From Neorhodopirellula pilleata (GTDB taxonomy: Bacteria; Planctomycetota; Planctomycetia; Pirellulales; Pirellulaceae), in contig NZ_SJPM01000001.1 in NCBI RefSeq assembly GCF_007859915.1, positions 733,502-797,501 on the forward strand: 64,000 nt of DNA, written 5' to 3'. Positions 43,114 to 54,230 of this stretch are shown piece by piece. Position 1 is the first letter of the stretch, and each line of letters starts with the position of its first letter. The notes under the pieces were generated by a model. That model saw only the letters and a list, made by a program, of their open reading frames with translations, was not told the DNA's origin and searched no databases. The position numbers were made by a program, and so were the translations under genes.

Positions 43114-45036
43114 TTAAAACCAGATCCGACGCTGAATCGCTTCCCAGATCGGACGTCCCCAGACAAACCACCGCGGTTTCGTTCCGCAAATCAAGCGACC
43201 ATCTACGGTCGCACCAAGCGACGACCGAGGCAGGGCCCCTTGTTCGACGCCAAGATGCACTTCCACCACCGCACCTTGCGATGGGTCATGGACGACTTCG
43301 GGTGACACCCATGTCACTTCACTCGAATGCTTCGTTTGTGGATCCGATCTGAGTGCGTACTCAGCAACAACCATCCTGGGCGACACTTGATCGGCATAGC
43401 GTTCCAAATAGCCCGCATCGCGATCGGGAATCAATAACTCGATTCTCCATGGAGCATTCGTGTTAGCGACTCGCATTAAAACGTCGCCACGACTCACCGG
43501 GCGATCCAACAGGTTTCGCTCGATCTCCCATCCGATAATCTTACCGTCGATTGGACTGACAATTTGCAATAGCTCGCGCTGAGCCTCGAGCAATCCGGCT
43601 TGCTCATTCAAGCTGTCCAATCGAATGGCGAGTTCCTTCAACTCCGACTGCAGCCGATTTTCAAGTGCGGGATCCGGAATCGCCGAACGGACGAGTTGAT
43701 TGATTGTAATCTCGATACCCTGTCGCTGCGTTTGGACCTCTCGAATGCGGCCGGCGACTTCGGAAATTTGGATCTCCAGCTCGGACGACTCCAGAATTGC
43801 GATTACGTCGCCTGTTTGAACCTGATCCCCGTCGGCAACTTTCAGCTCACGTACGAAACCTTCTTGAGACGCAAAGATCCAACGTTGATCGATCGGCTCG
43901 AGCGTCCCCTCGCCGATGATTGAAAACGTGATCGGATACATGGCGACGATCGCCATGACACCGAGCACTGAGATTCCTGTGGCCCATCTCACCATCGGTT
44001 TGGATGATGATCGATGGCTGGAGCGTTTCAAATAACTACGCAACCACTTCGGAACCCGATGCCAAGCTTTCGTTTGATGCCAAGTGGATTGAAGCGAATG
44101 GCAGGTCGCTTGCAACCAAACTGCGGCGGTAGCAAGCCGGGCCTCGGATGCCCACTGGAGTAGTAAGACGTGGTGCCCGTCCCAAGGGATCGAAAGACTA
44201 AGTTGTTGGTGGGATTCGTCTCCTGCCGGTCCAAGGGCGTTCGCGTCGTCGAAGTGATCGCGAGACTGGACTGAAAAATTCGGTTGACGGGTTTTCGTTG
44301 TCTCAACCGCCGCCGCTTCGATTCGTTTGACCGCCTCGGTACGTCGGTCAAGATCATCGACACCGCCAACGGCGAGCAACCGAGGTTCCCCCGTCGCATT
44401 CATTGAGAGTAGACAGACCCGATCCGCCGGTAGCAGCGAACTGAGCGAACCAACCAGTAACGAAGTCGCTTGTTCATCGTCGTCTGTATCCAAGAGTTGG
44501 TCCTGAGCGACCGCAAGCTCACGTGATCGGGATGCTTGCGATTCGACAAACGTTTCCAGATAGTGTGCGAATGCGATTTCGGCGAACGCTTCGATAATGC
44601 CACGCATCGCCCCCTCGATCGCGGTGTCACGGTGTGAGGGCCACGTGATGACAATCCCACCGTATCGCCAAGTCGAAGGAGATAGCGAACAGCCGGTGCG
44701 AGATAGTCCATCTGCGGGATCGACATTCTGACGTTTCGTCAAGCCGATCCAGCGACGTGTCGACGCGTTGGAATCGGGGCTCGAGCTTCGCTCGCGATGC
44801 GTTCCAAGTTGGGAGGCAACCCATCGGGAATCGGCGATCGGTGCAGGGTGTCGTGCCGCGGCAACGGATACGAAATAGTCGTCGTTAATCGGATGAACTG
44901 CGACGACATTGTGAGCCCCGAGTACATCGCAAAGTGAGCCGATCACCGCATTGAGAAACGCCTCCGGTGCCATCTGACAGCGGAGTCGCTCAAGTTCATC
45001 TAGGCGTTCATCGATATGCGTAACAGAAACCGACAT
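43114..45036 (-). CDS. GAF-domain protein fused to HlyD-type adaptor
   Basis: About 640 residues from ATG 45036; the frame also has a TTG 41 codons upstream. The first half carries one or two GAF-like domains ('AFLNAVIGSLCDVLGAHNVV', later 'LLVGSLSSLLPADRVCLLSM'), then one membrane helix ('WATGISVLGVMAIVAMYPI') and a full adaptor: lipoyl half ('SQEGFVRELKVADGDQVQTG'), coiled coil, second half ('APIDG'-like 'SPIDGKIIGWEIERNLLDRP') and barrel. The layout suggests a cytosolic sensor joined to a periplasmic adaptor, so export could respond to a small ligand or redox cue. First gene of the three-gene unit, divergent from the TolC gene. Confidence 0.9.
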   Translation of the reverse strand: MSVSVTHIDERLDELERLRCQMAPEAFLNAVIGSLCDVLGAHNVVAVHPINDDYFVSVAAARHPAPIADSRWVASQLGTHRERSSSPDSNASTRRWIGLTKRQNVDPADGLSRTGCSLSPSTWRYGGIVITWPSHRDTAIEGAMRGIIEAFAEIAFAHYLETFVESQASRSRELAVAQDQLLDTDDDEQATSLLVGSLSSLLPADRVCLLSMNATGEPRLLAVGGVDDLDRRTEAVKRIEAAAVETTKTRQPNFSVQSRDHFDDANALGPAGDESHQQLSLSIPWDGHHVLLLQWASEARLATAAVWLQATCHSLQSTWHQTKAWHRVPKWLRSYLKRSSHRSSSKPMVRWATGISVLGVMAIVAMYPITFSIIGEGTLEPIDQRWIFASQEGFVRELKVADGDQVQTGDVIAILESSELEIQISEVAGRIREVQTQRQGIEITINQLVRSAIPDPALENRLQSELKELAIRLDSLNEQAGLLEAQRELLQIVSPIDGKIIGWEIERNLLDRPVSRGDVLMRVANTNAPWRIELLIPDRDAGYLERYADQVSPRMVVAEYALRSDPQTKHSSEVTWVSPEVVHDPSQGAVVEVHLGVEQGALPRSSLGATVDGRLICGTKPRWFVWGRPIWEAIQRRIWF

Positions 45037-45300
45037 CGGGACCGCGACGATTGGAATGATTAATTGTTCGGTTTGAAATGATTGCCCCCGATTGAACCAC
45101 ACCACGGCGGGGAAATTGTCGGAACTCCGCCGAACTGGCCTAAAATCGACCGATTCCAAGTGAGAGTTGTAACGGTCCTATCGATTTTGGCGTTCGTGAT
45201 CGCAGTCTGACTCCTGTGGTATGAATATTCCCGAGTGTAGCGGGGGGATCGAGACCGATGACCTAGGTGGAGAAAGGATTCTCGCAAATAAAGTCATTTT
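45037..45300. promoter_or_regulatory. Divergent intergenic region between GAF-HlyD and TolC genes
   Basis: 264 bp expected to contain both promoters and perhaps a shared regulator site. I see no clear palindromic operator. The plus-strand segment just before the TolC start has 'ggtggagaaaggattctcgc', whose GGAGAAAGGA part is purine-rich but rather far (about 25 bp) from the ATG. Confidence 0.4.
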
Positions 45301-47217
45301 ATGGATAATAGGACTCACCACCTGCTGGTCATCGCGTTAACGATCCAAATGATCGGCGGCTGCGGTTTTCATTCGCAAAAGGTGAATTTCCGGGAAGCTT
45401 GCTCGCCAGGTGTGCCACTACACCCGAGTTGCGGCCCGCAAGAACTGCGGCCCGCCGACGCGGACGTCGAATGCTGCGTCGGGCTGCCGATGATGGAAAC
45501 GATATCGCCACTCGATATCGACGAAGAATCTCTGTCCCCGCAGAACACGATTCCGCTCACTGTGGACGACTGCCTCCGCTACGCGCTGGAAAATTCTCGA
45601 GTTGTTCGCGACCTCGGGGGCGCGTTGTTGCGTTCGCCTGACTCGGTTGTCACGCGATTTGACCCGGCTCTGCAATATTCCAACGCCCAAACGGGCGAAC
45701 AGGCCGCACTCAGTGCGTTCGATGCCAATCTGTTCGCCTCTGCATTGTTCGAGAAAAATGATCGCGAACTGAACAATCGATTTTTTGGCAACCAAGGTGT
45801 CTTTCTACAAGACCTGCATAATTACGAACTGGGCGTTCGAAAGCGTTCCGCAACGGGCGGGCTGATGACCTTACGTCAGCAAATCGTCTATGACAACAAC
45901 AACCAGCTATCCAACGGTTTTGGCCCGAACACGTACGACAACATCGTCGACGCCGAAATCCGCCACCCGTTGATGCAGGGGGCAGGTACTCAATTCAACC
46001 GAATCGCCGGGCCTGGGGCGAGTGTGGGACAACTCAACGGCGTATTGATCTCGCGGGTCCGCACCGACATCAGCCTCTCGGAGTTCGAAAAAGCAGTCAT
46101 CGACTTGTTGGCCGATGTAGAGAACGCCTATTGGGATTTGTATTACGCCTATCGCGATTTGGAAGCCAAGATCGACGCTCGCGATATCGCCAAAGACACC
46201 CTGAAGCGATTGCCGAAGAACGCAACATCGAGCGGGGACGTCGCTCAGGCGGAAGAACAAGTCTTTCGTTTTGAAGCCGAGATCATTGACGCCTTGAATG
46301 GCCGTGCCATCGACGGGACTCGAACCAACAACGGCAGCAGTGGTGGAACCTTCCGGGCTATCGGCGGCTTAAGGTTTCAAGAGCGAAAGTTGCGGCTAAT
46401 CATGGGCATGCCCATCAACGACGGGCAACTAATTCGCCCAGCTGAAGCACCGACCGATGCACCTGTGACATACGACTGGAACGCTTCGATTGCCGAGGCG
46501 CTGCACAATCGCCCCGAACTCAAACGCCAGGAATGGATCATCAAACAGCGACAGCTAGAGTTGACGGCCAATCGAAACTTTTTGAAGCCACAACTCGACC
46601 TGATCGGCCGCTATCGCTTTCGCGGCTTTGGTGACCGACTCCTCGACGACGACAGCGTCAGCAACGCAACCGCGTCCCTCTTATCCGGTGATATGCAAGA
46701 GTGGCAAGTCGGGGTGGAGTATCAATCGCCGGTTGGTTTTCGCAGGGCTCACGCCGCCGTGCGAAATTCGCAAATAGCATTGAAACGCGAAGTGAATGTT
46801 CTCCAAGAACAGCAACGCTCCGTCCACTTCGGACTGAGCAACACGTTCAATGAACTCAAGCGTGCCTTCGATAACATGACTCTCCAAAAGCAACGGGTCG
46901 ACGCGATCATCCGTCAACTCAATGCTTTGGAAACGAAAGCGGCTAGTGGAGACAACCCGGCTCTGGACGTTCGTTTGGAGACCCACCGTCGACTACTCGA
47001 CGCGCGACTGAGATTTCATCAAGCTCAGATTGAGTATGCAATGGCGATTCGCAATGTTCACTTTGAGAAGGGCACGCTGTTAACTTATTGCAATGTGTCA
47101 CTTTCGGAATCCGCACCCACTGTGGAAGCTTACCGCGACGCCGCCGTGGTGGAAGAGAGTCGTCGCGTTCAATACGCCCCCGCCCACCGCGACCCAGTCG
47201 TCGGCAAAAACCGATAG
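45301..47217 (+). CDS. TolC-family outer-membrane efflux lipoprotein
   Basis: 638 residues. Lipoprotein signal with lipobox 'MIGGC' (Cys21). Two outer-membrane efflux repeats: long helices 'SEFEKAVIDLLADVENAYWDL' region (about 255-300) and the C-terminal copy (about 500-590, 'LSNTFNELKRAFDNMTLQKQ', 'RFHQAQIEYAMAIRN'), with 'ALHNRPELKRQEWIIKQRQL' between, a hallmark of the family. The Asn-linker 'RPEL' is typical. It should form the trimeric outer-membrane exit duct for the adaptors encoded divergently. A transposon-like palindrome begins 54 bp after its stop. Confidence 0.93.
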   Translation: MDNRTHHLLVIALTIQMIGGCGFHSQKVNFREACSPGVPLHPSCGPQELRPADADVECCVGLPMMETISPLDIDEESLSPQNTIPLTVDDCLRYALENSRVVRDLGGALLRSPDSVVTRFDPALQYSNAQTGEQAALSAFDANLFASALFEKNDRELNNRFFGNQGVFLQDLHNYELGVRKRSATGGLMTLRQQIVYDNNNQLSNGFGPNTYDNIVDAEIRHPLMQGAGTQFNRIAGPGASVGQLNGVLISRVRTDISLSEFEKAVIDLLADVENAYWDLYYAYRDLEAKIDARDIAKDTLKRLPKNATSSGDVAQAEEQVFRFEAEIIDALNGRAIDGTRTNNGSSGGTFRAIGGLRFQERKLRLIMGMPINDGQLIRPAEAPTDAPVTYDWNASIAEALHNRPELKRQEWIIKQRQLELTANRNFLKPQLDLIGRYRFRGFGDRLLDDDSVSNATASLLSGDMQEWQVGVEYQSPVGFRRAHAAVRNSQIALKREVNVLQEQQRSVHFGLSNTFNELKRAFDNMTLQKQRVDAIIRQLNALETKAASGDNPALDVRLETHRRLLDARLRFHQAQIEYAMAIRNVHFEKGTLLTYCNVSLSESAPTVEAYRDAAVVEESRRVQYAPAHRDPVVGKNR

Positions 47218-47271
47218 TTGATCCCCCAAATGGCTCTTTCGCCGAATCGGGAATCACTCTCAAGACGAGGC

Positions 47272-47488
47272 CTAGCGTTATGTCAAAATAAAAAATCAGG
47301 GTTAGTGAAGTGAGCCGACGACGCTAGCGGGCTGTCGATTTAATTAGCCGTACCGCGTTAGCGGCGGTTCCCGCGACCGTTAACCGGGGCTAACGCCCGT
47401 CGGCTAATTGTTGTCACTCGGTATACGATTAAATCAACAGCCCGCTAGGTTCGGCTCACCCTAAAACTAAATTTTGACGAAGCACTAG
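47272..47488. mobile_element. CTAG-flanked MITE-like element, copy 1
   Basis: Ends CCTAGCGTTATGTCAAAAT... and the inverted right end CCTAGTGCTTCGTCAAAAT... match, and both continue into 'gtgagccg' and 'ctagcgggctg'. CTAG stands at both edges. The centre is a hairpin 'ttagccgtaccgcgttagcg' facing 'cgctaacgcccgtcggctaa'-type sequence. 217 bp without coding capacity. The flanking gene-free interval (47218-47744) has nothing else recognisable. Confidence 0.7.
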
Positions 47489-47744
47489 GATCGATTGTTG
47501 CCAAGACCTCAGCGAATCGTGAAAAACAGCTTGGTGAAGGAAAACCAACCCGATGATTTCTTCCGCAAAGCCAATGACTTCAGCGGAGCGATGTTGGCAC
47601 TGGATCAATGGGGCAAAAGAATTCCCAGCCGATCCCGCTCCTCCGCTGCCAATTTCTCCGATTTTCATGAATTGAAGACGCCCGAATTCGATAGCGGGCA
47701 ATACAACGACATCTTCGATCTCGAGACCGACATAGAAAATTTGA

Positions 47745-47818
47745 TGGGCGTTGAGGGACTCGAACCCCCGACCCTCTCGGTGTAAACGAGATGCTCTAGC
47801 CAACTGAGCTAAACGCCC
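47745..47818 (-). tRNA. tRNA-Val (anticodon UAC)
   Basis: Cloverleaf on the minus strand: acceptor GGGCGTT/AACGCCC, D arm GCTC...GAGC, anticodon stem TCTCG/CGAGA around loop TTTACAC (anticodon TAC), variable GGGTC, T arm GGGGG-TTCGAGT-CCCTC and discriminator A. CCA is not encoded. It lies downstream of rpsU on the same strand. Confidence 0.95.
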
Positions 47819-47824
47819 TTGGGT

Positions 47825-47853
47825 AGAGCTAATAGCGGATCACTATTAGCTCT
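47825..47853. other. Perfect 11-bp hairpin between rpsU and tRNA-Val
   Basis: AGAGCTAATAG and its reverse complement around a 7-nt loop. There is no T-tract, so it may be an RNA-processing or mRNA-end stabilising structure rather than a simple terminator. Confidence 0.55.
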
Positions 47854-47921
47854 CGGATTTGGGATTTGCACTGGATTGATTTGCTAGCGAATGGCCAATC
47901 GTTAGCAACGGATCGCGTTTC

Positions 47922-48116
47922 TCAGCGAACCAGCAGTTGGGTGCGTTTGTTGCGACGTTCGGCTCGCAGGCGGGCGCGGCGGTTGGTTTCGCTGGGCTTT
48001 TCGTAGAACTCACGACGACGCATTTCTTTTTTAATGCCGCTGCGTTCTACCAATTTTCGGAATCGTCGAACTGCTTCTTGAATCGTTTCCCGATCTCGCA
48101 CCAATAGCTTTACCAT
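47922..48116 (-). CDS. rpsU: 30S ribosomal protein S21
   Basis: 64 residues from ATG 48116, [20 protein letters not shown]; the longer open frame (26 more codons) lacks the family's conserved start. It has the S21 core '[20 protein letters not shown]', a '[16 protein letters not shown]' segment and a basic tail. Binds 16S rRNA near the anti-Shine-Dalgarno region and helps translation initiation. Single gene followed by a hairpin and tRNA-Val. Confidence 0.95.
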   Translation of the reverse strand: MVKLLVRDRETIQEAVRRFRKLVERSGIKKEMRRREFYEKPSETNRRARLRAERRNKRTQLLVR

Positions 48117-48423
48117 ATCCGCTTCGTAAACCCTTCGAATTGAATTCGTTGCATGTGAAAACTCCTCCGATTTTGAGGAACTAAAGGAGAGCAATCGTCA
48201 CGTCCAACCCATCCGTAGCGGTTAACGTGGTAATTCCCCTCGTGAGAGGGCGAGATGATAACGATCCGAGGACGCACCAGGCAACCTGGGAACGCCCAAA
48301 AAATTGAAAAATCCGTTGAAAAACGGCGTTTTATCGGACAACCTCGCTGAAAATCTGTTTTGCTCGCTGGCCGATGGGGGTTCACCTCGGTCTAGAAACG
48401 TTAACCAAAGGCGAAGGCACGCG

Positions 48424-48581
48424 GCTGGCGGGGTGTTATTTAGTCCTCATCGAAACTTGATGCGTGAGCGAGGGATACTTAAAAGAGAATGAATGGCGTT
48501 CAATCCCTCGCTGACGCTTCGGGTTACGATTAAATCAACACGCCGTGACGCATCGGGTTACGATTAAATTAACAGCCAGCT
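48424..48581. repeat. Dispersed palindromic element, family A, copy 3
   Basis: Starts 'ggctggcggggtgttatttagtcctcatcgaaac' and contains 'gatgcgtgagcgagggatac...aatccctcgctgacgcttcgggttacg', then a second partial 'gacgcatcgggttacgattaaatt'. It closely matches the 14.2-kb copy, including the spacer. The rest of the interval 48117-48600 shows no other feature. Confidence 0.8.
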
Positions 48582-48600
48582 AATGGCATTTTGAAAGGTC

Positions 48601-48882
48601 CTAATGGGACAGAATCTCATCCCACAAAAGCGTCTCGCGTCGGACTCCGTCGCTGCCGTAAAAAACGAGGGATTGGGTGTTCAGGTCGGCAATTGCGGTC
48701 AGTTTCACACTTCGTGGGCCATGCAAGCAAAAGAAGAATCCGCAGGTTTTTCCACGTCGAATGACCTCTCGCTGCGTTAACGGGAACTGGGCCGGTTCCA
48801 ACGCCCCAAGTTCGCATAGCTTGTTTTCCACGAACTGCCGCATGTGCGACATGTCCCAAGCGGGCAGACTGAGTCCGATCAT
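48601..48882 (-). CDS. Small conserved planctomycete-type protein
   Basis: 93 residues, starting MIGLSLPAWDMSHMRQFVEN. Compact and without signal or membrane segment. The regular pattern 'ENKLCELGALEPAQFPLTQR', then 'RRGKTCGFFFCLHGPRSVKL' and 'TQSLVFYGSDGVR', looks like a small conserved planctomycete family I recall but cannot name. It is probably cytosolic. The downstream neighbour is a family A palindrome; upstream, the divergent RND gene begins after about 270 bp with no recognisable feature. Confidence 0.65.
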   Translation of the reverse strand: MIGLSLPAWDMSHMRQFVENKLCELGALEPAQFPLTQREVIRRGKTCGFFFCLHGPRSVKLTAIADLNTQSLVFYGSDGVRRETLLWDEILSH

Positions 48883-49149
48883 CGACTTCCTTTTCTTCTG
48901 GAGGCGGCCGGTCGTCGAGTGGAGGTGACCGGCGAGTCAGGGATGAAGACGGTATCGTCTGATCATGCCGGGTTCCTTAGCTGGGGCACGTGTAACGCAG
49001 TGTCGTGACGATCGCTCACATTGGGCATAGTGGGTTCAACTCAAAGACGCTGGAAAGCCCGAAAATCGCTCAAGCGGTGAACGCCGGTCGGCGGCGCGTT
49101 CGGGTGTCGCTATCATATTCGCCGGGAAGCAGCCGATCAGTGCACCGAA

Positions 49150-51621
49150 ATGTCGATCACCGGCCAACTCGATGCCGAAATCGCAGCGTGCAGAACTTCA
49201 AGGAGACGACGTAGCACCCTCATGTCATTGAATCGTCAAAAGAACGCTTACTGGTTTCAACTCGTGATCGGTGCGTTGGTCCTCGCGGTGCTCGCGCCGA
49301 TCAGCATCCTCGGTTCCCAGGCAGCGTTGTCGACGATGTTCAACGCGCCTGGACTTTGGTTGCCCGAAACGTTGCCGGTTCGAGCGGAGTATGAGGAGTT
49401 CACGCGGCGGTTTCAGGGCCAAGAGATCGTGATGATCAGTTGGGAGGATTGTGAACTGGGATCGCCGGAAATCCCGTTGGCGATCGCTGCATTGCAAAAG
49501 TACTGTGTTCCCTCGGCTCCGGTACCTGATGAGTTGCGCTATCTCGGCGAAGAGAAGGGATTGCCTCGTCATGGCGATCCGATCGACGAATCCAGATGGC
49601 TCGCGGCGCGGCGTGATGCCCCCGACTACCTCGAACTGCTCACATCGGGCCAAGCGATCTATGACATTTTGAATCGGCCCCCAGCGAGTTTCAGTGATCA
49701 AGGAATTCGCGCAAGACTCGCCGGAGCGCTCGTCGGGCCGGACGGGAAACAAACGTGTTTGTTGGCGACGTTCTCCGAAGCCGGACACTATCTTCGTAAC
49801 GAGTCCTTACCCCGAATGGCTGCGGATGTGGCCAAGGCGTTGGGCATTGAACCGGCGGACGTTCGGATGGCGGGGCCGCCGATCGACGGAGCGCTATTGG
49901 ACCACGAAGCGACTGCGTCGATCGAGAAATTCACGTTGCCTTCCTGCGTTCTCGGCGCGGTGATTTGTTGGTTGTGTCTGCGTTCGGTGCTGTTGACATT
50001 CGTCGTGTTGTCCGTCGCGATGATCGGCCAAGGAATGTCGTTGGCTGTGGTTCACCTGGTCGGATTGGAAATGAATGCCATCCTGATCGTGTTGCCGCCG
50101 TTGGTGTTTGTTTTGACCGCTAGCGCGGGGATTCATTTGAGCAATTACTACCTCGACGTGATTGAGAGTGACCCTACGATTGATCCAACGGCTGCGGCCC
50201 GCCGTGCGATCCAAGCAGGCTATGTTCCCTGCTGGTTAGCTGCGATCACGACGATGATCGGATTGGGCTCGTTGGGCTTGGTGCGATTGTGGCCGGTCAG
50301 TGCATTCGGGGTGATCGCCGCAGGTTCCGTGCTTGGAACGCTTTTAATGTTGCTGACCATGTTGCCCGGGGCGATGCAATGGCACGCGATAACGATGCAA
50401 CGTCGAGGTTTGATCAAGGGCAGGGTTCAGCCACGTGCGGCGATTGACCAACGTTTGCGAGTGTGGCTGGATCGTCACTGGCAATCACTGACCGGACGAA
50501 TCCTCCGCTATCCGATCGCCACGGTCGTTTTGTTTACGTTATTAACCGTTGGCACATCAACGGGGATGCCGTTGTTGACCACATCGGTCAACGTACCGCG
50601 AATGTTCCCGCCGGACAGCTTGATTCACCGTGACTATCAGTGGTTCGAAGACCACTTGGGCCCAACGATCAACGCGGAGCTCTTGGTTCGAATGAATCGT
50701 GTTATGATGCCCGACATCATGGAGCAGTTCCGGTTAATCCGCGACCTCGATGACGCGATCCGCCGCATCGAAGGGGTCGGCGGCGTGATGTCAGCCCGGA
50801 CGTTCTTACCAACGCCGCCGGCGACCGAGAATCGTTCGGTGGGCGCTATCGTCCGAGAAACGAACATTCGCAAGCAAATCGAAGGTGACGACGCGTCGCT
50901 GAACCGTTCCGGTTTCTTCACCGTTGACGAGCAGGGCAATCCGATTTGGCGAGTTAGTTTTCGCTTTCCATTCGACAACGAACTCGATTACCGCAGCGAG
51001 CTGAAGCGTGTGCAGGACATCGTCGACGAGCTCATCGAGGAACTGGCTCCTTCCGACGCAGTTTCGTTGACTTATACCGGCGGGATTCCGATGTCGACCG
51101 GATCGCAAGACGTCCTGTTGGATGATCTGTTTCGTAGTTTCTTGGCTGCTTTTGGCGTCGTCGCGGTGGTCATGATCCTGTTGCTGCGCAGCGTGATCGG
51201 CGGGGTGCTGGCGATGTTCCCGAACTTGTTTCCTACGATCACCCTGTTCGGTGTGATGGGATTGATCGACATGCCGTTGGACATCGGCAGCGTGATGACG
51301 GCCAGCGTCGCCTTGGGAATCGCCGTCGACGCAACGATTCACTTGTTATCTCGTTACTCCGTTGAAATGAAAAACGGGCAAACTCGGCACGAAGCCGCCA
51401 CCGAAGCACTACGAATTTGTGGACCGGCAATGTGGCAAACAACTGCCGTGTGCGCGATTTCTTTGTCGGTCTACGGCTTATCCCCGTTCGTGCCGACGCA
51501 GCGTTTTGCGTTGATGATGTTTGGATTGCTATCGGCTGCGCTGATCGGCGACGTGTTCCTGATGCCCGCGATCTTGGCTTCACCGTTGGGCAAGTGGTTG
51601 TCCCGAGTATCGGTCGAGTAG
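49150..51621 (+). CDS. RND/MMPL-family inner-membrane transporter
   Basis: 823 residues; ATG 49222 (MSLNRQKNAYWFQLV) is an alternative start that keeps the first membrane helix near the N-terminus. Two RND halves: helix 1 ('FQLVIGALVLAVLAPISIL'), a periplasmic domain (about 60-265), five helices (about 270-425), helix 7 ('IATVVLFTLLTVGTST'), a second periplasmic domain (about 490-650) and five helices with 'GIAVDATIHLLSRY'. This layout is the MMPL/HAE2-like class that moves lipids, sterols or hopanoids rather than drugs. No adaptor or TolC partner is adjacent. Substrate unknown. Confidence 0.92.
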   Translation: MSITGQLDAEIAACRTSRRRRSTLMSLNRQKNAYWFQLVIGALVLAVLAPISILGSQAALSTMFNAPGLWLPETLPVRAEYEEFTRRFQGQEIVMISWEDCELGSPEIPLAIAALQKYCVPSAPVPDELRYLGEEKGLPRHGDPIDESRWLAARRDAPDYLELLTSGQAIYDILNRPPASFSDQGIRARLAGALVGPDGKQTCLLATFSEAGHYLRNESLPRMAADVAKALGIEPADVRMAGPPIDGALLDHEATASIEKFTLPSCVLGAVICWLCLRSVLLTFVVLSVAMIGQGMSLAVVHLVGLEMNAILIVLPPLVFVLTASAGIHLSNYYLDVIESDPTIDPTAAARRAIQAGYVPCWLAAITTMIGLGSLGLVRLWPVSAFGVIAAGSVLGTLLMLLTMLPGAMQWHAITMQRRGLIKGRVQPRAAIDQRLRVWLDRHWQSLTGRILRYPIATVVLFTLLTVGTSTGMPLLTTSVNVPRMFPPDSLIHRDYQWFEDHLGPTINAELLVRMNRVMMPDIMEQFRLIRDLDDAIRRIEGVGGVMSARTFLPTPPATENRSVGAIVRETNIRKQIEGDDASLNRSGFFTVDEQGNPIWRVSFRFPFDNELDYRSELKRVQDIVDELIEELAPSDAVSLTYTGGIPMSTGSQDVLLDDLFRSFLAAFGVVAVVMILLLRSVIGGVLAMFPNLFPTITLFGVMGLIDMPLDIGSVMTASVALGIAVDATIHLLSRYSVEMKNGQTRHEAATEALRICGPAMWQTTAVCAISLSVYGLSPFVPTQRFALMMFGLLSAALIGDVFLMPAILASPLGKWLSRVSVE

Positions 51622-51748
51622 CTTCAGGCTTTCATCAAGGTTGTGCTCCGCGATATGTTTGCTGGCGGGGCGGTCAACGTCTCGTCGATCGCGGTCGAAG
51701 ATTGGACGTTGATTAAAGGCTCTTTTCGCTAACGAGCACCGTTTCACT

Positions 51749-51772
51749 GAGCACGAGCACGAGCACGAGCAC
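51749..51772. repeat. Microsatellite (GAGCAC)x4
   Basis: Four uninterrupted copies of a 6-bp unit in non-coding DNA downstream of the RND gene. Probably a slippage tract with no coding effect. Confidence 0.85.
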
Positions 51773-51830
51773 GATTGGCAATTCGTGCTGGAACGAGGTG
51801 ATTATCTCAAATCAGCCAGCAGACTGCGGA

Positions 51831-53539
<1,709 letters not shown>

Positions 53540-53573
53540 TTATACGGTGGTGGCGTCACATCGAGTAGTCCGC

Positions 53574-54044
53574 TCAGTTTTCTTCCAAGGCAATAATTTT
53601 CCGCAAACGGCGGGCGTGTCGCTCTTGCGGCGTGTAGCGTGCCTTTAGGAATGCGGTAATGATTTCAAACGCCAGCTCACTGCCGATGATCCGACCGCCG
53701 ATACACAGCACGTTCATGTCGTCGTGCTCGACCCCTTGCCGGGCTGAATACGTGTCGTGGCAGATCGCCGCACGGATGCCCGTGATTTTATTGGCCGCGA
53801 CGCTAACGCCCACTCCACTGCCGCAGATCAGCAATCCCCGATCAGCTTGGCCGGAGTTAATGCGTTCGGCGACCTCGACGGCAAAGTCGGGGTAATCACA
53901 GGCTTCTTCGTCGTGAGTTCCGCAGTCGAGCAGCTCGATGACATGGTCGCTGAATCGCTCGATGACCAGGGTTTTGAGCTGGAATCCCGCGTGATCGCCG
54001 CCAACAGCCAAACGCAAGGAAATGGGCGAATCGTGATCAGACAT
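53574..54044 (-). CDS. rpiB: Ribose-5-phosphate isomerase B
   Basis: 156 residues, normal for RpiB/LacAB. Motifs: 'GGDHAGFQLK' (His17/Asp18 region), 'CGTHDEEACDYPDFA', the active-site Cys74 in 'LICGSGVGVSVAANK', 'ICHDTYSAR...HDDMNVLCIG'. Interconverts ribulose-5-phosphate and ribose-5-phosphate in the cytosol. Transcribed toward thiC, and may share its transcript. Divergent from the flavoprotein gene. Confidence 0.96.
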   Translation of the reverse strand: MSDHDSPISLRLAVGGDHAGFQLKTLVIERFSDHVIELLDCGTHDEEACDYPDFAVEVAERINSGQADRGLLICGSGVGVSVAANKITGIRAAICHDTYSARQGVEHDDMNVLCIGGRIIGSELAFEIITAFLKARYTPQERHARRLRKIIALEEN

Positions 54045-54230
54045 GTTGCCGCCGGAAAGTCGCGAAGAAAAGGTTTGAAAGGAAAAAGCCGGAAAGAGTC
54101 GGGCAGAGGATACACGCGAGGGCCAAGAACGGCTAGTTGGTGGCCGAAGGTGGCCGGGTCGCTATCATCATGAGGACACTCCTATGACGAGATCCCAAAT
54201 CGTTCACCCCTCCAACAACCGGAACGCTCC

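Noticed and set aside
39894..47217. Classic type I secretion system
   Set aside because: Adaptors and TolC are present, but no ABC ATPase with Walker motifs is encoded in or beside the cluster.
47495..47785. Plus-strand open frame of 96 codons
   Set aside because: Its end runs through the tRNA-Val gene ('GLEPPTLSV' is the translated complement of the T arm and anticodon region).
49150..51621. RND drug-efflux pump of the export cluster
   Set aside because: Length and topology fit the MMPL-like lipid class, and the gene is separated from the adaptor cluster by tRNA, rpsU and other genes.
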